Assembly (NCBI GenBank): GCA_003339415.1
Contig: PDHQ01000104.1
Span: 49,386 to 113,385 of the forward strand
Length of the DNA: 64,000 bases
Source of the DNA: Ophiocordyceps camponoti-saundersi (nom. inval.)
Lineage: Eukaryota; Ascomycota; Sordariomycetes; Hypocreales; Ophiocordycipitaceae
Direction: 5' to 3'
A program made the translations under genes and the position numbers. Position 1 is the first letter of the stretch. Every line of letters begins with the position of its first letter. Shown piece after piece: positions 43,458 to 53,606 of the stretch. The notes beneath the pieces were generated by a model. It was not told where the DNA came from. It was given only the letters and a program-made list of their open reading frames with translations, and searched no databases.

Positions 43458-45493
43458 ATGCCTCCAGGAAGCAGTCAGGCAGGCCCAGGGAAGAAAAATG
43501 CCGCCGTGCCCAAACAGAGCCGCAACTCGACGCCGCCCCCCTCCAGCCTACCGCCGCAAGAGTTCTACGACCCAGACTACCTCAACACGCGCGTCATTCT
43601 CTTCAACAATCTGACATATGACGACTTGGTGGATCAGGGAGCTTCGAACGCGACCGTCCCTGACTCCAAGAGCGTCGACGCCATGCTGGAAAAGCTGAAG
43701 AGTCTCATCAGCATCATGGAGAAGCGGTCAACATTTTACGACCGGGGTATGAGACATCTGGCAGACGAACGCAAGAAGCGTCCCGACGATTATGAACAGG
43801 CACGACAGGAAAGCGAACAGGACGGCAAGAAATCCAAGCATAAGCGTAAGAAGGGCTCTGAATCGCTTGCCCCTGGAGACTATGGTAAGCCTCGTCACTA
43901 GTGTTCTTGGCTATGAATAACGGGGCGTCTGTCATGTCACAGTTGCGCGGTCTCTGCCAGACGCGCGCAATTACTCTGCCTCTAATAGGAAACCAACGCT
44001 GACTGCCCCCAAAAGACCAGTCCTCCCCGCTCCGAGAAGCAAAGCGCCGACACTCGCGCGACGGCTCCGCCAGCTCATCGCTTTCGCCCATCGCCACCAC
44101 ATCTCCAACGGGCATGGACGTCGATAAGAAGCCCAAGGAAGGCGACAAAGAGGAAAAGACGAGCTCTGAAGACGAGGGCGCGCCTCCGAGGCGAGAGCTT
44201 CCACAGTCGCAAACGTTCGGTGAAGACCCCTCCACCTTTCCCGACCCGACAGTCTACGAAATCCGAGAGATTCAGGGCGGAATGTCGGTCGAGGAGAGAA
44301 AAGAAATTTACTCGGTGGCCTCGTATCCCAAGAGCGACCTTGCCGACGTCATCGCTGGCGACCCTCCGGACAAGGACTTCAGCATTGCCAAGCCGAGTAG
44401 TCAGATTAACTTCACCACCTTTTCTTCCTACCTAGAACCATACTTTCGGCCCTTTTCCGAGGAGGACCTCGCTTTTCTGCGGGAGCGGGGCGACCGAGTG
44501 ACGCCCTTCGCCATGCCCAAGCGCGGCAAAAAGCACTACACGGAGATTTGGGCGGAGGAGGACGGGGCCATGTCGATCGACTCGCCGCAGCAGGGACGCG
44601 ACACGCTTCCGCCGAACCAACCCAGGGGCAGCATCGAGACCATGAACGACAGCATTGGCGAAACAGACAGCCTGTCCATCGGCCCGCTTGCTTCGCGTCT
44701 GCTGCAGATGCTGCGTCCAGAGAGGCGGTCGCAGCCGGCGGAGGATCGGCCAATGACTAACGGGATTGCCAATGAAGCGGCCGCCAACGGCGACGGCAAC
44801 GGCGACGACCAGGCCGGAGGCAGCGGGGACGATAAGGCCGGGCGTCTGCCGCCGGCGACATACATGGCGGAGTCGTCGACGGAGGCGTGGAAGAAGGCGA
44901 CGCATCCCAAGCTCGAATATGCGCAAGTAGATGAACGACTGAAGCAGGAACTTCGACACATTGGCTTCTTGCCGCAAGAAGATTTCGAGCACGACTACGA
45001 CGGGCACTACGATGACGAGGTGGCGGGCCGGCTCCGGCTGCTGCAGAGCCGGCTCAGAGAGCAGATGCTGATCAACGGGGCGCGCAAGGCGCGTCTGACG
45101 GAACTGGTCCGCGAGCGCATGGCGCACCAAGAGTACCAGACGATCCTGGAGGACCTGGACTCCCAAGTCCAGGCTGCGTACCTGAAGCGCACGCGTACCA
45201 TGGGCAAGACCAAGAAAACGAAGCGGCCTGGCGGCGCTGGGGGTGGCAGCCATTTCGTCGGTGGGTCGGGGGCGACAGCGGCGGGGACGGCGAGGCCCGG
45301 CATCGGGGACCTGACGAGAACGCTTATGGAGCGGCGGAGACGGTGGATCGACACGATAGGATCTGTGTTCGATGACGAGTCTCTCGGGAGGGTTCCGCGA
45401 AGTACGGATCCGGATAGCTCCATCTTTAAGGAGGAGATGGCGGCGCTGGTTAAGCGAGAGAAGGCGGCGTGGGACGAGGAGGCTGAGGAGTAA
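43458..45493 (+). CDS. NGG1: SAGA/ADA complex subunit Ada3 (Ngg1)
   Basis: Part of the Gcn5-Ada2-Ada3 histone acetyltransferase module of SAGA. Exons 43458-43884 and 44016-45493 give 634 residues. N-terminal half: [20 protein letters not shown], then [20 protein letters not shown] and the basic [11 protein letters not shown]. Middle: acidic Ser/Glu linker, then [20 protein letters not shown] and [20 protein letters not shown], with [10 protein letters not shown], which are typical Ngg1 blocks. The C-terminal Ada3 domain has [40 protein letters not shown] and [19 protein letters not shown]. The intron ends in CTGAC...AAAAG. A CCAAT box is about 105 bases upstream. Confidence 0.94.
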
Positions 45494-46207
45494 ACCAATA
45501 TTGCTTGTGCAACATTATTAGATACCTTGTATTTAACCCTTTAAGCGTGTCTTGGAAGTCCCTGACTGTTCAATGAGTGAGGAGGATATAGAAGTGAAGT
45601 TGATGAAGTTGTGAATCATTGATGGCTGTCGTTATCGCTGAGATGTCACGTGTCGTAGCCCGGCTAACCCTACCTCAAACTCATCCACCAAACCCTCCAC
45701 CCCCTCTCCTGAACACCCCCTCCCTATTGGTAGGCTTCGGCCTGGTGGGCATATTTTTCTTCTTGCTTCTTCAGCAATAACCCCTGTCAACCTTATTGAG
45801 ACGTCCGTTCGATTCATCATGCAAACGAAATACGACTAGCCCGTACGAAGCTGCGCAAATCTCCCCGGATTCTCCAGCAAACAGCCCCGCCTATCTATGT
45901 ACATATGCATGATCGAGCTATCGATCATAATCTCACTCCCTGATGATAGCGAGATAGTGGGCGCTGCAAGTGATACGAGCGACAAATGGCCGAGACACGA
46001 AAACGGACCGCCAGCCAATCGCGTCAGCGGTAGCCGCGTCAAAGATAAGGAAATGTCGCCGGCAAATCGGCGGCAATTGCCTTTTGGCGTCGGCCGTGCT
46101 TCCGCATGTAGACATATCTGCCTTATCGCCGCGACTCAGCTGTTAACAATGGGTTTCTTCGAGTGTGAGAGGAGTGTCATCTTCTTCATCTCGCACAAGT
46201 TGCGGCG
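45494..46207. promoter_or_regulatory. Urease promoter with GATA-site cluster
   Basis: 714 bases. GATAGC at 45945-45950, GATAG at 45953-45957, GATAAG at 46044-46049, inverted AGATAT at 46114-46119 and inverted GATAAG (CTTATC) at 46122-46127. These are HGATAR-type sites of the AreA/NIT2 nitrogen regulator; two are the full GATAAG form. The nearest is about 80 bases before the start codon. Confidence 0.5.
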
Positions 46208-48922
46208 ATGCACCTCGTGCCCAAGGAGGTTCGTTGATTCGTTGCGGAACAAAGCATTGTGCTGTCAGCTAGGAGAAGAAGTACACTGATTTGCGACAAC
46301 AGCTCGATAAGCTCCTCGTCTCACAACTAGGCTTCCTGGCTCAACGGCGGCTAGCCAGAGGCGTCCGGCTCAATCATACAGAGGCAACGGCACTCATCTC
46401 CAACAATCTTCACGAGCTTATTCGCGATGGCAACCATTCGGTCGCAGATCTCATGGCCTTGGGCGCCACGATGCTTGGGCGGCGTCATGTGTTGCCGGCC
46501 GTATGTGCGACGCTGCGCGAGATCCAGGTCGAGGGCACGTTCCCGACGGGCACCTATCTCGTCACCGTCCATAACCCAATCAGCAGCGACGACGGAGACC
46601 TGCGACGCGCCCTCTATGGCAGCTTCTTGCCTGTGCCGGACAACGAGGCTTTCCCGCTACCAGCCGATGCTGAGTACCTACCACATCTCCAACCCGGCGC
46701 CGTCGTGGCCGTCAAGGGCCGCATCGCCATCAACGGCACCCGGCGGCGCATCAGACTTCGCGTGACCAGCCGTGGCGACCGACCCGTCCAGGTCGGTTCA
46801 CACTATCATTTTATCGAGGTTAACGCGCAGCTCGAATTCGACCGGGCTCGCGCATACGGCTTTCGTCTGGACATCGCGGCCGGCACGTCGGTGCGATTCG
46901 AACCCGGCGACACCAAGACGGTGACGCTCGTCGAGATTGGCGGTGCAAAGGTCATCCGCGGCGGCAACGGCCTGGCCTCGGGACCCGTCGACGAGCGGCG
47001 GGCGACTGACATTACCGAGCGTCTGCAGGCGGCCGGCTTCGCCCACCAGTCGGAGCCGATTGGCGACGCGGCGCACATCGACGTGTTCCAAATGGACCGC
47101 GCCGCCTACGCGGCCATGTTCGGCCCTACTACCGGTGACCTCGTCCGGCTGGGCAACACGAACCTGGTAGTGCGCGTCGAGCACGATTTGACGTGGTACG
47201 GCGACGAGTGCAAGTTTGGCGGCGGCAAGACGCTACGCGAGGGCATGGGCCAGGCGTCTGGACGGACCGACGCCGACTCGCTCGACCTGGTCATCACCAA
47301 CGCGCTTATCATCGACTGGACCGGCATCTATAAGGCCGACATCGGTGTCAAGGAGGGCGTCATCGTCGGTATCGGCAAGGCCGGCAGCCCGGACGTCATG
47401 GACGGCGTCACGCCCAACATGGTAGTCGGCAGCTGCACCGACGTCGTCGCCGGCGAGGGCAAGATCGTGACGACCGGCGGCATTGACACGCACGTGCACT
47501 GCATCTGCCCGCAGCAGGTCGACGAAGCGCTGGCTTCGGGCATCACGACGATGCTCGGGGGTGGCACGGGGCCCAGTGCCGGCTCCAACGCGACGACATG
47601 CACGCCCGGGAAGCACTACATGCGGGCCATGCTCCGGGCGGCGGATGCCCTACCGGTCAACATCGGCTTCACAGGCAAGGGCTGCGACTCGCTACCGGAG
47701 GCGATTCGCGAACAGATCGAGGCGGGAGCGTGCGGGCTCAAGATCCACGAGGACTGGGGCGCGACGCCGGCGGCCATCGACGCGTGTCTGCGCGTCTGCG
47801 ACGACTATGACGTTCAGTGCTGCATCCACACCGATACGCTTAACGAGAGCGGCTTCGTCGAGACGACGCTGGCCGCCATCGCCGGCCGCACCATTCACAC
47901 CTATCATACCGAGGGCGCCGGAGGAGGTCACGCGCCGGACATCATATCCGTCGTCGAGCACCCCAACGTCCTTCCGGCGTCGACGAACCCGACGCGGCCG
48001 TTCACGCGCAACACGCTGGACGAGCATCTCGACATGCTCATGGTGTGCCACCACCTCTCGCGCAACATACCCGAGGACGTGGCCTTTGCCGAGAGCAGGA
48101 TCCGGGCCGAGACGATAGGGGCCGAGGACGTGCTCCAGGATGTGGGCGCCATCAGCATCATGAGCTCCGACTCGCAAGCCATGGGTCGCTGCGGTGAGGT
48201 CATCCTCCGGACGTGGAACACGGCGCACAAGAACAAGGCTCAGCGAGGGCCGCTCGAGGGCGACGACGCCGCGACGGGAGCGGATAACGTCCGCGTTCGC
48301 CGCTACGTCAGCAAGTATACCATCAACCCTGCCCTGGCTCAAGGCATGTCCCATGTCATCGGCAGCGTCGAGGTCGGTAAGCTGGCCGATCTGGTGGTCT
48401 GGGACCCGGCGTGGTTTGGGACGAAGCCTTCGCTGGTCCTAAAGGGGGGGTTTATTGCCTGGGCGCAAATGGTACATCTCCTTGCCTTTTCCCTACTTCT
48501 CCTCTCCTTCTCACCTCTCTCTCTCTCTCCCTCTCTCTCTCTCTCGCTCTCTTCCTCTTCTTTTTACTCCGCTAACACATAGTTTCCCCCCTCTCTAATA
48601 GGGCGACCCCAACGCCTCCATCCCGACGGTCCAACCCATCATAGGCCGCCCCATGTACGCGCCCCTAGTGCCGGAGTCGAAGATCCTATTCGTCAGCGGC
48701 TCCTGCATCAGCTCCGGAACCGCCGACTCGTATCAGCTGCGGAGTAAGGTCGAGGCGGTCCGCAACTGTCGCAACGTGTCGAAGCGCGATATGCGCTTCA
48801 ACGACGCCATGCCTCGCATGCGTGTCGATCCTGAGTCTTATGCCGTCGAGGCTGATGGGTTGCCTTGTGTCGCTCCGCCGGCTGAGTCGTTGCCTCTTTC
48901 ACAGACTTGGTATGCCTTTTGA
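46208..48922 (+). CDS. Urease
   Basis: Nickel enzyme hydrolysing urea to ammonia and carbamate in the cytosol. Exons 46208-46228, 46303-48471 and 48602-48922 give 836 residues, the size of single-chain plant and fungal ureases (gamma, beta and alpha regions fused). Exon 1 codes only MHLVPKE, joined to [20 protein letters not shown]. Ni ligands: [11 protein letters not shown] (HxH), the carbamylated Lys of GLKIHEDWG near residue 487, [10 protein letters not shown], and [14 protein letters not shown]. Catalytic flap His is in MVCHHLSRN near residue 590. The last exon codes [14 protein letters not shown] and ends [10 protein letters not shown]. Intron 2 carries a CT repeat (48518-48545). Ni-insertion accessory genes (UreD, UreF, UreG) are not in the window. 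Confidence 0.98.
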
Positions 48923-49553
48923 ATAGGTTTTCTTGAGTTTCTGTCTCTCGTCTTCGTCTTGGTTTTAGCGATGGGTTGTATAGAGTTTCTCTGGGGGATT
49001 TCGGACGAGAGAGGCTTCTTCTGTAGATTCTTTGGATATAAAGACCGTTACAAAGAACGACGATTGCAGTGCACGAGGATTCGGGTATCAAAGACAAAAG
49101 GCGGATGAGTGGACGACGGTTACATCATAACAACGTGGTGAGCCTCGGTCAACCTTGCCTAAATACAAAAGCCTTCAGCAGCCCCCCCTTTTTTTTCCCA
49201 TTTCCCTCCACAGGTCCGATCCCGACTCAATCAACCGCCGACGTGCATGACATGCATATGCTCTCATCAAGGGTGTAGCATCATCAAACCATGCCTTTGG
49301 GGAGCCACTGTCAAAGTGAGCGCCATTCGCAACCGAGCCCCCTTATCCCACTGACGTTCCCTTCTTTGTTCTCTCCCTGAAACGAGGCAGCAAAAGGGGG
49401 AAGCGAAATGAAAGATGAAGAAGAAGAAGAAGAAAACAGAAAATCACGTCCACTACGATGCCAGGCGATGCAGCGGTAGAGCGTCGCGTTTTGCCCCATT
49501 ACACAACGACATGAGAAGAAGGAAATGCTCGAGATGCTGAGCCCAGGATGAGA
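48923..49553. other. Convergent 3' region
   Basis: About 630 bases between urease and the HMG-box gene. T and GAA short repeats (49188-49198, 49417-49433). No gene seen. Confidence 0.5.
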
Positions 49554-50870
49554 CTAAGAGCTCTTAGTCTTCTTGCGTCCCGACTTCTTGGGCTCCTCTC
49601 TGTCTTCGACGGCCTTTCCAGATGCGCGGCGACGCTTCTTGTCAGGGCTCGCGGGCGCGGCCTTGGCGTGCTCGGCCGAATCGACGGTGGGGGTGGCCGT
49701 CTTGCGCTTGCGGCTGGGCTTCCTGAGTGAGCCGCTGTCGTCCTCTTCGACGGGGAGCTGGGGCTCCTCGTCGTCGTCGTCCTGCAGCTGGCGGATCTGC
49801 TCACTCATCGCTTGCTGCTCATCGACCGGCTCCTGGTTGATGACGTCCTGGAACCCCTCAGGCGGAGCGAGATTCAACTCGTCGGCGTACTGGCGGGCCT
49901 CATCGTCGGACATGTTTTTGGCCATGACGTTACCGGCCCTGTAAGAGTGCATGCGGGCATTGTACAGTCGCAGGTTATACTGGTAGGCCCCGTTCCAGTT
50001 CTGATGAGGGAAAGACGAAGGGTCAGCCTCGCAACAGTCACGGCGGATAAGGAAGGTTCACCTTTCTCTCATTGGGTTTCATGTTGGCCCAACGGCGCTG
50101 GCCTTCGTCCTGGACGGCGCCCTTGGGGCAGTTCTCACCAAGGTCCTCGGCGATGACACTGCGAGCATTCTGCATGTAGAGGAAGTAAGGCGTAAGGGGT
50201 CGCTTGGGGGCGTTTGGGTCATGAGTGCGCTTCTTGCGCTCCTTTTTCTCCTCTACAGGGGCGGCGACCTCGGGCATGGGAATGAGGAGCTGGGCAGCTG
50301 CGTTCTCAAACGAGTTGAGCAAGTCAGCCTGACCGGTCTCGGCCGTGGGTTCGCCCATGAGCAGATTGGTCTGGCGAATGTAGTCGACAGTGAAGGAACG
50401 TATCAGATCCATGACGGTGCTGAGACGACCGATAGCCTGCGAGCCAGGTTAGCGGATGCGCATCATGACAATGCTGTTGGCGGTTTGCCGCCGACGCGCG
50501 AGGCTCCATGATAGTGGACGGGACCGAGGATGAGAAGAGATTGATGTTGTTGTTGTTGTTGTTATTGTTGCACAAGAAAAACAAGTAGATGCAAAAGGGA
50601 CAAGAGAGGGGAAGAACAAAGTGAAGAGGCAAGAGAAGAGGGAGCAAGAGCCGAGATGAGAATTGGAAGATGAGATAAACAACTCACAGAATCGCGGACG
50701 CGCATAAAGCTCTCGATATCGACGACACGCGTCGGCATCGGCACGTGAGCCGCGACGGGAACGGGCATCACGGCCGGTTGAGGCACCACCATGGTCTGCG
50801 GAGGCGGCGCCGGAGCGGCGGCGACAGGCACCTTAGCCTTGTCGTCGGCTTTTCGGTTCTGGCGAGGCAT
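49554..50870 (-). CDS. HMG-box DNA-binding protein
   Basis: Nuclear architectural protein with one HMG box. Exons 50870-50688, 50436-50062 and 50000-49554 give 334 residues. The N-terminus is Pro/Ala/Val-rich, followed by a helical segment (DIESFMRVRDSAIGRLSTVM, then DLIRSFTVDYIRQTNLL). The HMG box lies at about residues 145-215, split by intron 2: DPNAPKRPLTPYFLYMQNAR, then QRRWANMKPNERKNWNGAYQ and YNLRLYNARMHSYR. The C-terminus is acidic then Lys/Ser-rich with likely nuclear signals (RKPSRKRKTATP, KKRRRASGK). The domain order recalls Nhp10/Hmo1-like proteins, but I cannot decide between INO80-linked Nhp10 and other fungal HMGB proteins. Confidence 0.85.
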
Positions 50871-50929
50871 GAGCGCAAGCCCTGAAGCGAGCGCGCTGTG
50901 GCGGCGCTGAGAGGAGGGGTGAGGAGGGG

Positions 50930-51048
50930 GGGGGGGGGGGGGGGGGTTCGGGGGGGGGGGGGGCTTTTTTTGGGGGGGCGAGGCGGGTTATGGTTTGTTG
51001 GGGCTGCAGGGGGGGGGGGGTGGGGGGCGCTGTGGGTGNNNNNNNNNA

Positions 51049-51145
<97 letters not shown>
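50930..51145. repeat. Poly-G tracts with assembly gap
   Basis: Several G homopolymers, the longest about 51050-51145, with nine N bases at 51039-51047. Poly-C on the HMG-box coding strand, starting about 60 bases upstream of its ATG. True length unknown because of the gap. Confidence 0.9.
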
Positions 51146-51146
<1 letters not shown>

Positions 51147-53159
51147 TTCAGAGAGTGGCGCTTCTTTTTTTGGGCTGTCAAGTCAGGTAATGGCTTATTG
51201 CGCCTGAAGGTGTGCTGTGGTGACAGGCGCTTTAGTTGGGAAATAGGGCCGCTGTACGCTGGAACTGTGAGCGTTGTTTCAGTTGTTACCAGCGAGATCG
51301 TGTCCACTGGGGGGGATGCGATGGTGGATTTTTTCAGAGGGAGAAGAAGCGCTGGAGGGACGGTGGGCGAGGGGAGAAATTTGGGGGGGAAGGGCCTGGA
51401 GGAGGGGGGGAGAGGGGGGGGGCCGCGGGTGGTTGGGCTCTGGCCGAATTATGTACAGCGATGAATGTACCCTGCTGATTCGTACCGCGCAATCAGCGCT
51501 CACCTGCCACCAACTCTCAGTGGCCAGCACCTGTGGTCCAGCTGGGTACAGCCCGTTTGTACAGGTACTGCCCACTGGGAACGGGGCAGCCAGCCAGCCA
51601 GCCAGCCCCCTCCCCCCCGGGGGTCCCTTTCGCGTCCCTTCGCTTTTCCCCACTGGACCCGGAGCACTGCCAGCTGGGCGAGAAGCGATAGCAGCAAGTG
51701 AATTTAACGGTGCGCGCAGGAAGAGAGCTGCACGGGTATCCGCACACGTAATTACAGCGTCTTTTAGCTTTCTCATCCGTTAATAATTCACTTCTACTAC
51801 ACCTAGAAGAAAGCGTGAGGTCTGCTGAGAGAAGCTCCCTCTCTGCGAGCCTCTAGGTACCCTACCTACTGCATGTACATTAAGTTGCGAAAACTCCGTA
51901 CCTGCATCGTCGTTGGCCGTGTCCAAGAGACGTTTGTTATTCTATTCCAACGTGACTCGGTTAACGCCACTGCACTCGCCGTTGCCACGGCCGTCCGGGC
52001 GCTGCAAACGAGGCGAGAGGGCAGGGGGGCGGGGAGGGCCAGCCGTCGCCTACGCGCGTCCAGGTAGCAGTTCTCTGCTGTACGAATAGCAGGGCCGCAG
52101 CAATGAGCGCTGGGGTGGCAAGGTGCTACACGGTCCCACAACGGAGGCCCTGGCCTCGTCAGATTCGTCACACAGCGAGGCAGGCGCCCCCCCGCGCACG
52201 CCCAATAACCGCTGTCGTTCCAGCGGCTTCGGCGTGCGGGGGGTACATCTCAGCACGCCCCCCTCTCGCCCCTGCTCATTCGCCCGCTGATTGACTATGT
52301 ACAATGTTGATCAACGGAAAACAACTCTTTGTCTGTTGCCAAAGAGGGGAAACACGTCATCTGGTAGTAGTAGTGATGATGATGGCAGTACTATCCGTAC
52401 ACGCGATGGCTTGTCGTTTCGTCGCCTATCTCGGCCGATGCATGATCTGTCGTTGCGGCCGAAAGGCGGGCGGCTATGATCCGGCGTGCAATTGTCAGTT
52501 GAGTTGCCGGTGGCTATAGGGTGGCTGCTTGATTGCTCCGAAAACCCCTGCAGGATTTGGTAGGTAGGACGATCTCATTTTTTATTTAACTCGACGACGA
52601 CAGTCGAAGAGAAGTGACGAGCATTGTGATGTGCTCGTTCTCTTCGACCATGAGAATAGCTCAAGGAGATGACAATGATGACGACATTGATACCTATCCT
52701 CGTCACCCATCTCTTCCCTCCCGTCGAACAAATTCTCCGTGATTCCATATGTACTTTTTCAAACCACTCTAGCGAGACTCTGACATGTGTGTATGTATGT
52801 ACAGCGTTAAAGAAACCCCAGGTTAAAGGACTGTCGTCATTACATAGACCAGTATGTATGTATGTATATACAGACATGGCAGCATGCCGGACAGTTTCAG
52901 CGTTCAAGAGACCTCTTGAGGTGTCAATGCTGCCGTGTCGCCTTGCCTCATTATTCACGAATGGTCAATTTGATGCAGTCGCCCACGTACTCGACGCCTA
53001 CTGGCCTACCGACCTACATGCTTACCAACTACCTACGATTCTTCCTACATACATACATACATAGATGCCTACGATAGGGACGAACACTACCCGGAAAGCA
53101 AATAAAGCCTGCAAATACATACAGACCCCATCAAGTCGAAACGGCGAGCTTCCGTCGTC

Positions 53160-53168
53160 TATAAATAG
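53160..53168 (+). promoter_or_regulatory. Candidate TATA box for HET-C
   Basis: TATAAATAG about 440 bases before the HET-C ATG. If used, the leader would be about 400 nt, long but not unusual; an intron in the leader is possible. Confidence 0.35.
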
Positions 53169-53606
53169 TCTTGTCTCGGTCCGCTCCGCTCTTCATCCAC
53201 AATCCTTATACACATAGATAAAGAGTTCGAGACATACATGCATCATCTCTGCCATTTGATGTCTCGCAGCCTGTCTAGAACAGCCGGCAGTGGCTGGCCG
53301 TGGCCCTCCGCTTTGCTTGCAGGGTCCAGCCCTTTCACCGAGTAATAGCAGGGGGCAGTGCATACAGACACTGTGACGACGTTAGCTGTGCTCTGCCCCT
53401 CTCATCTCTTCCCGTCACCAACAAACAAACCCCTCAGCTGCCGTTGCATCATAAAAATCTTCTGCCGGCCTCTTGATTTTTCCCTTCTCTCTCCTTGATA
53501 GTGCCACTTATCAAGATCGTCATCAAGATTTTTGACATTGCTACCTACACCGGCCTGTCGCTCTCGTCTCTGTAAATCGACATCCGTGACTGAAGGGCGC
53601 CTCATC

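Larger units (their letters stand above)
50871..53606. other. Gene-poor block with G tracts, upstream of HET-C
   Basis: About 2.7 kb with no gene I can support. Contains the G tracts and N gap (50930-51145), a CAGC run (51591-51607), GTAGTAGTGATGATGATGG repeats near 52365-52385, ATGTATGT and ATACATAC runs (52790-52870, 53046-53062), and the HET-C TATA box. Confidence 0.6.

Noticed and set aside
46890..46915. GATTCGAACCC resembling a tRNA B box
   Set aside because: It is inside the urease coding sequence and no A box, acceptor stem or cloverleaf can be drawn around it.
2500..51900. Recurring ACGGAGT/ACTCCGT 7-mer in intergenic DNA (about 2580, 3037, 23850, 23902, 38304, 51893)
   Set aside because: About eight copies of any 7-mer on both strands are expected in 64 kb, so six is not enriched.
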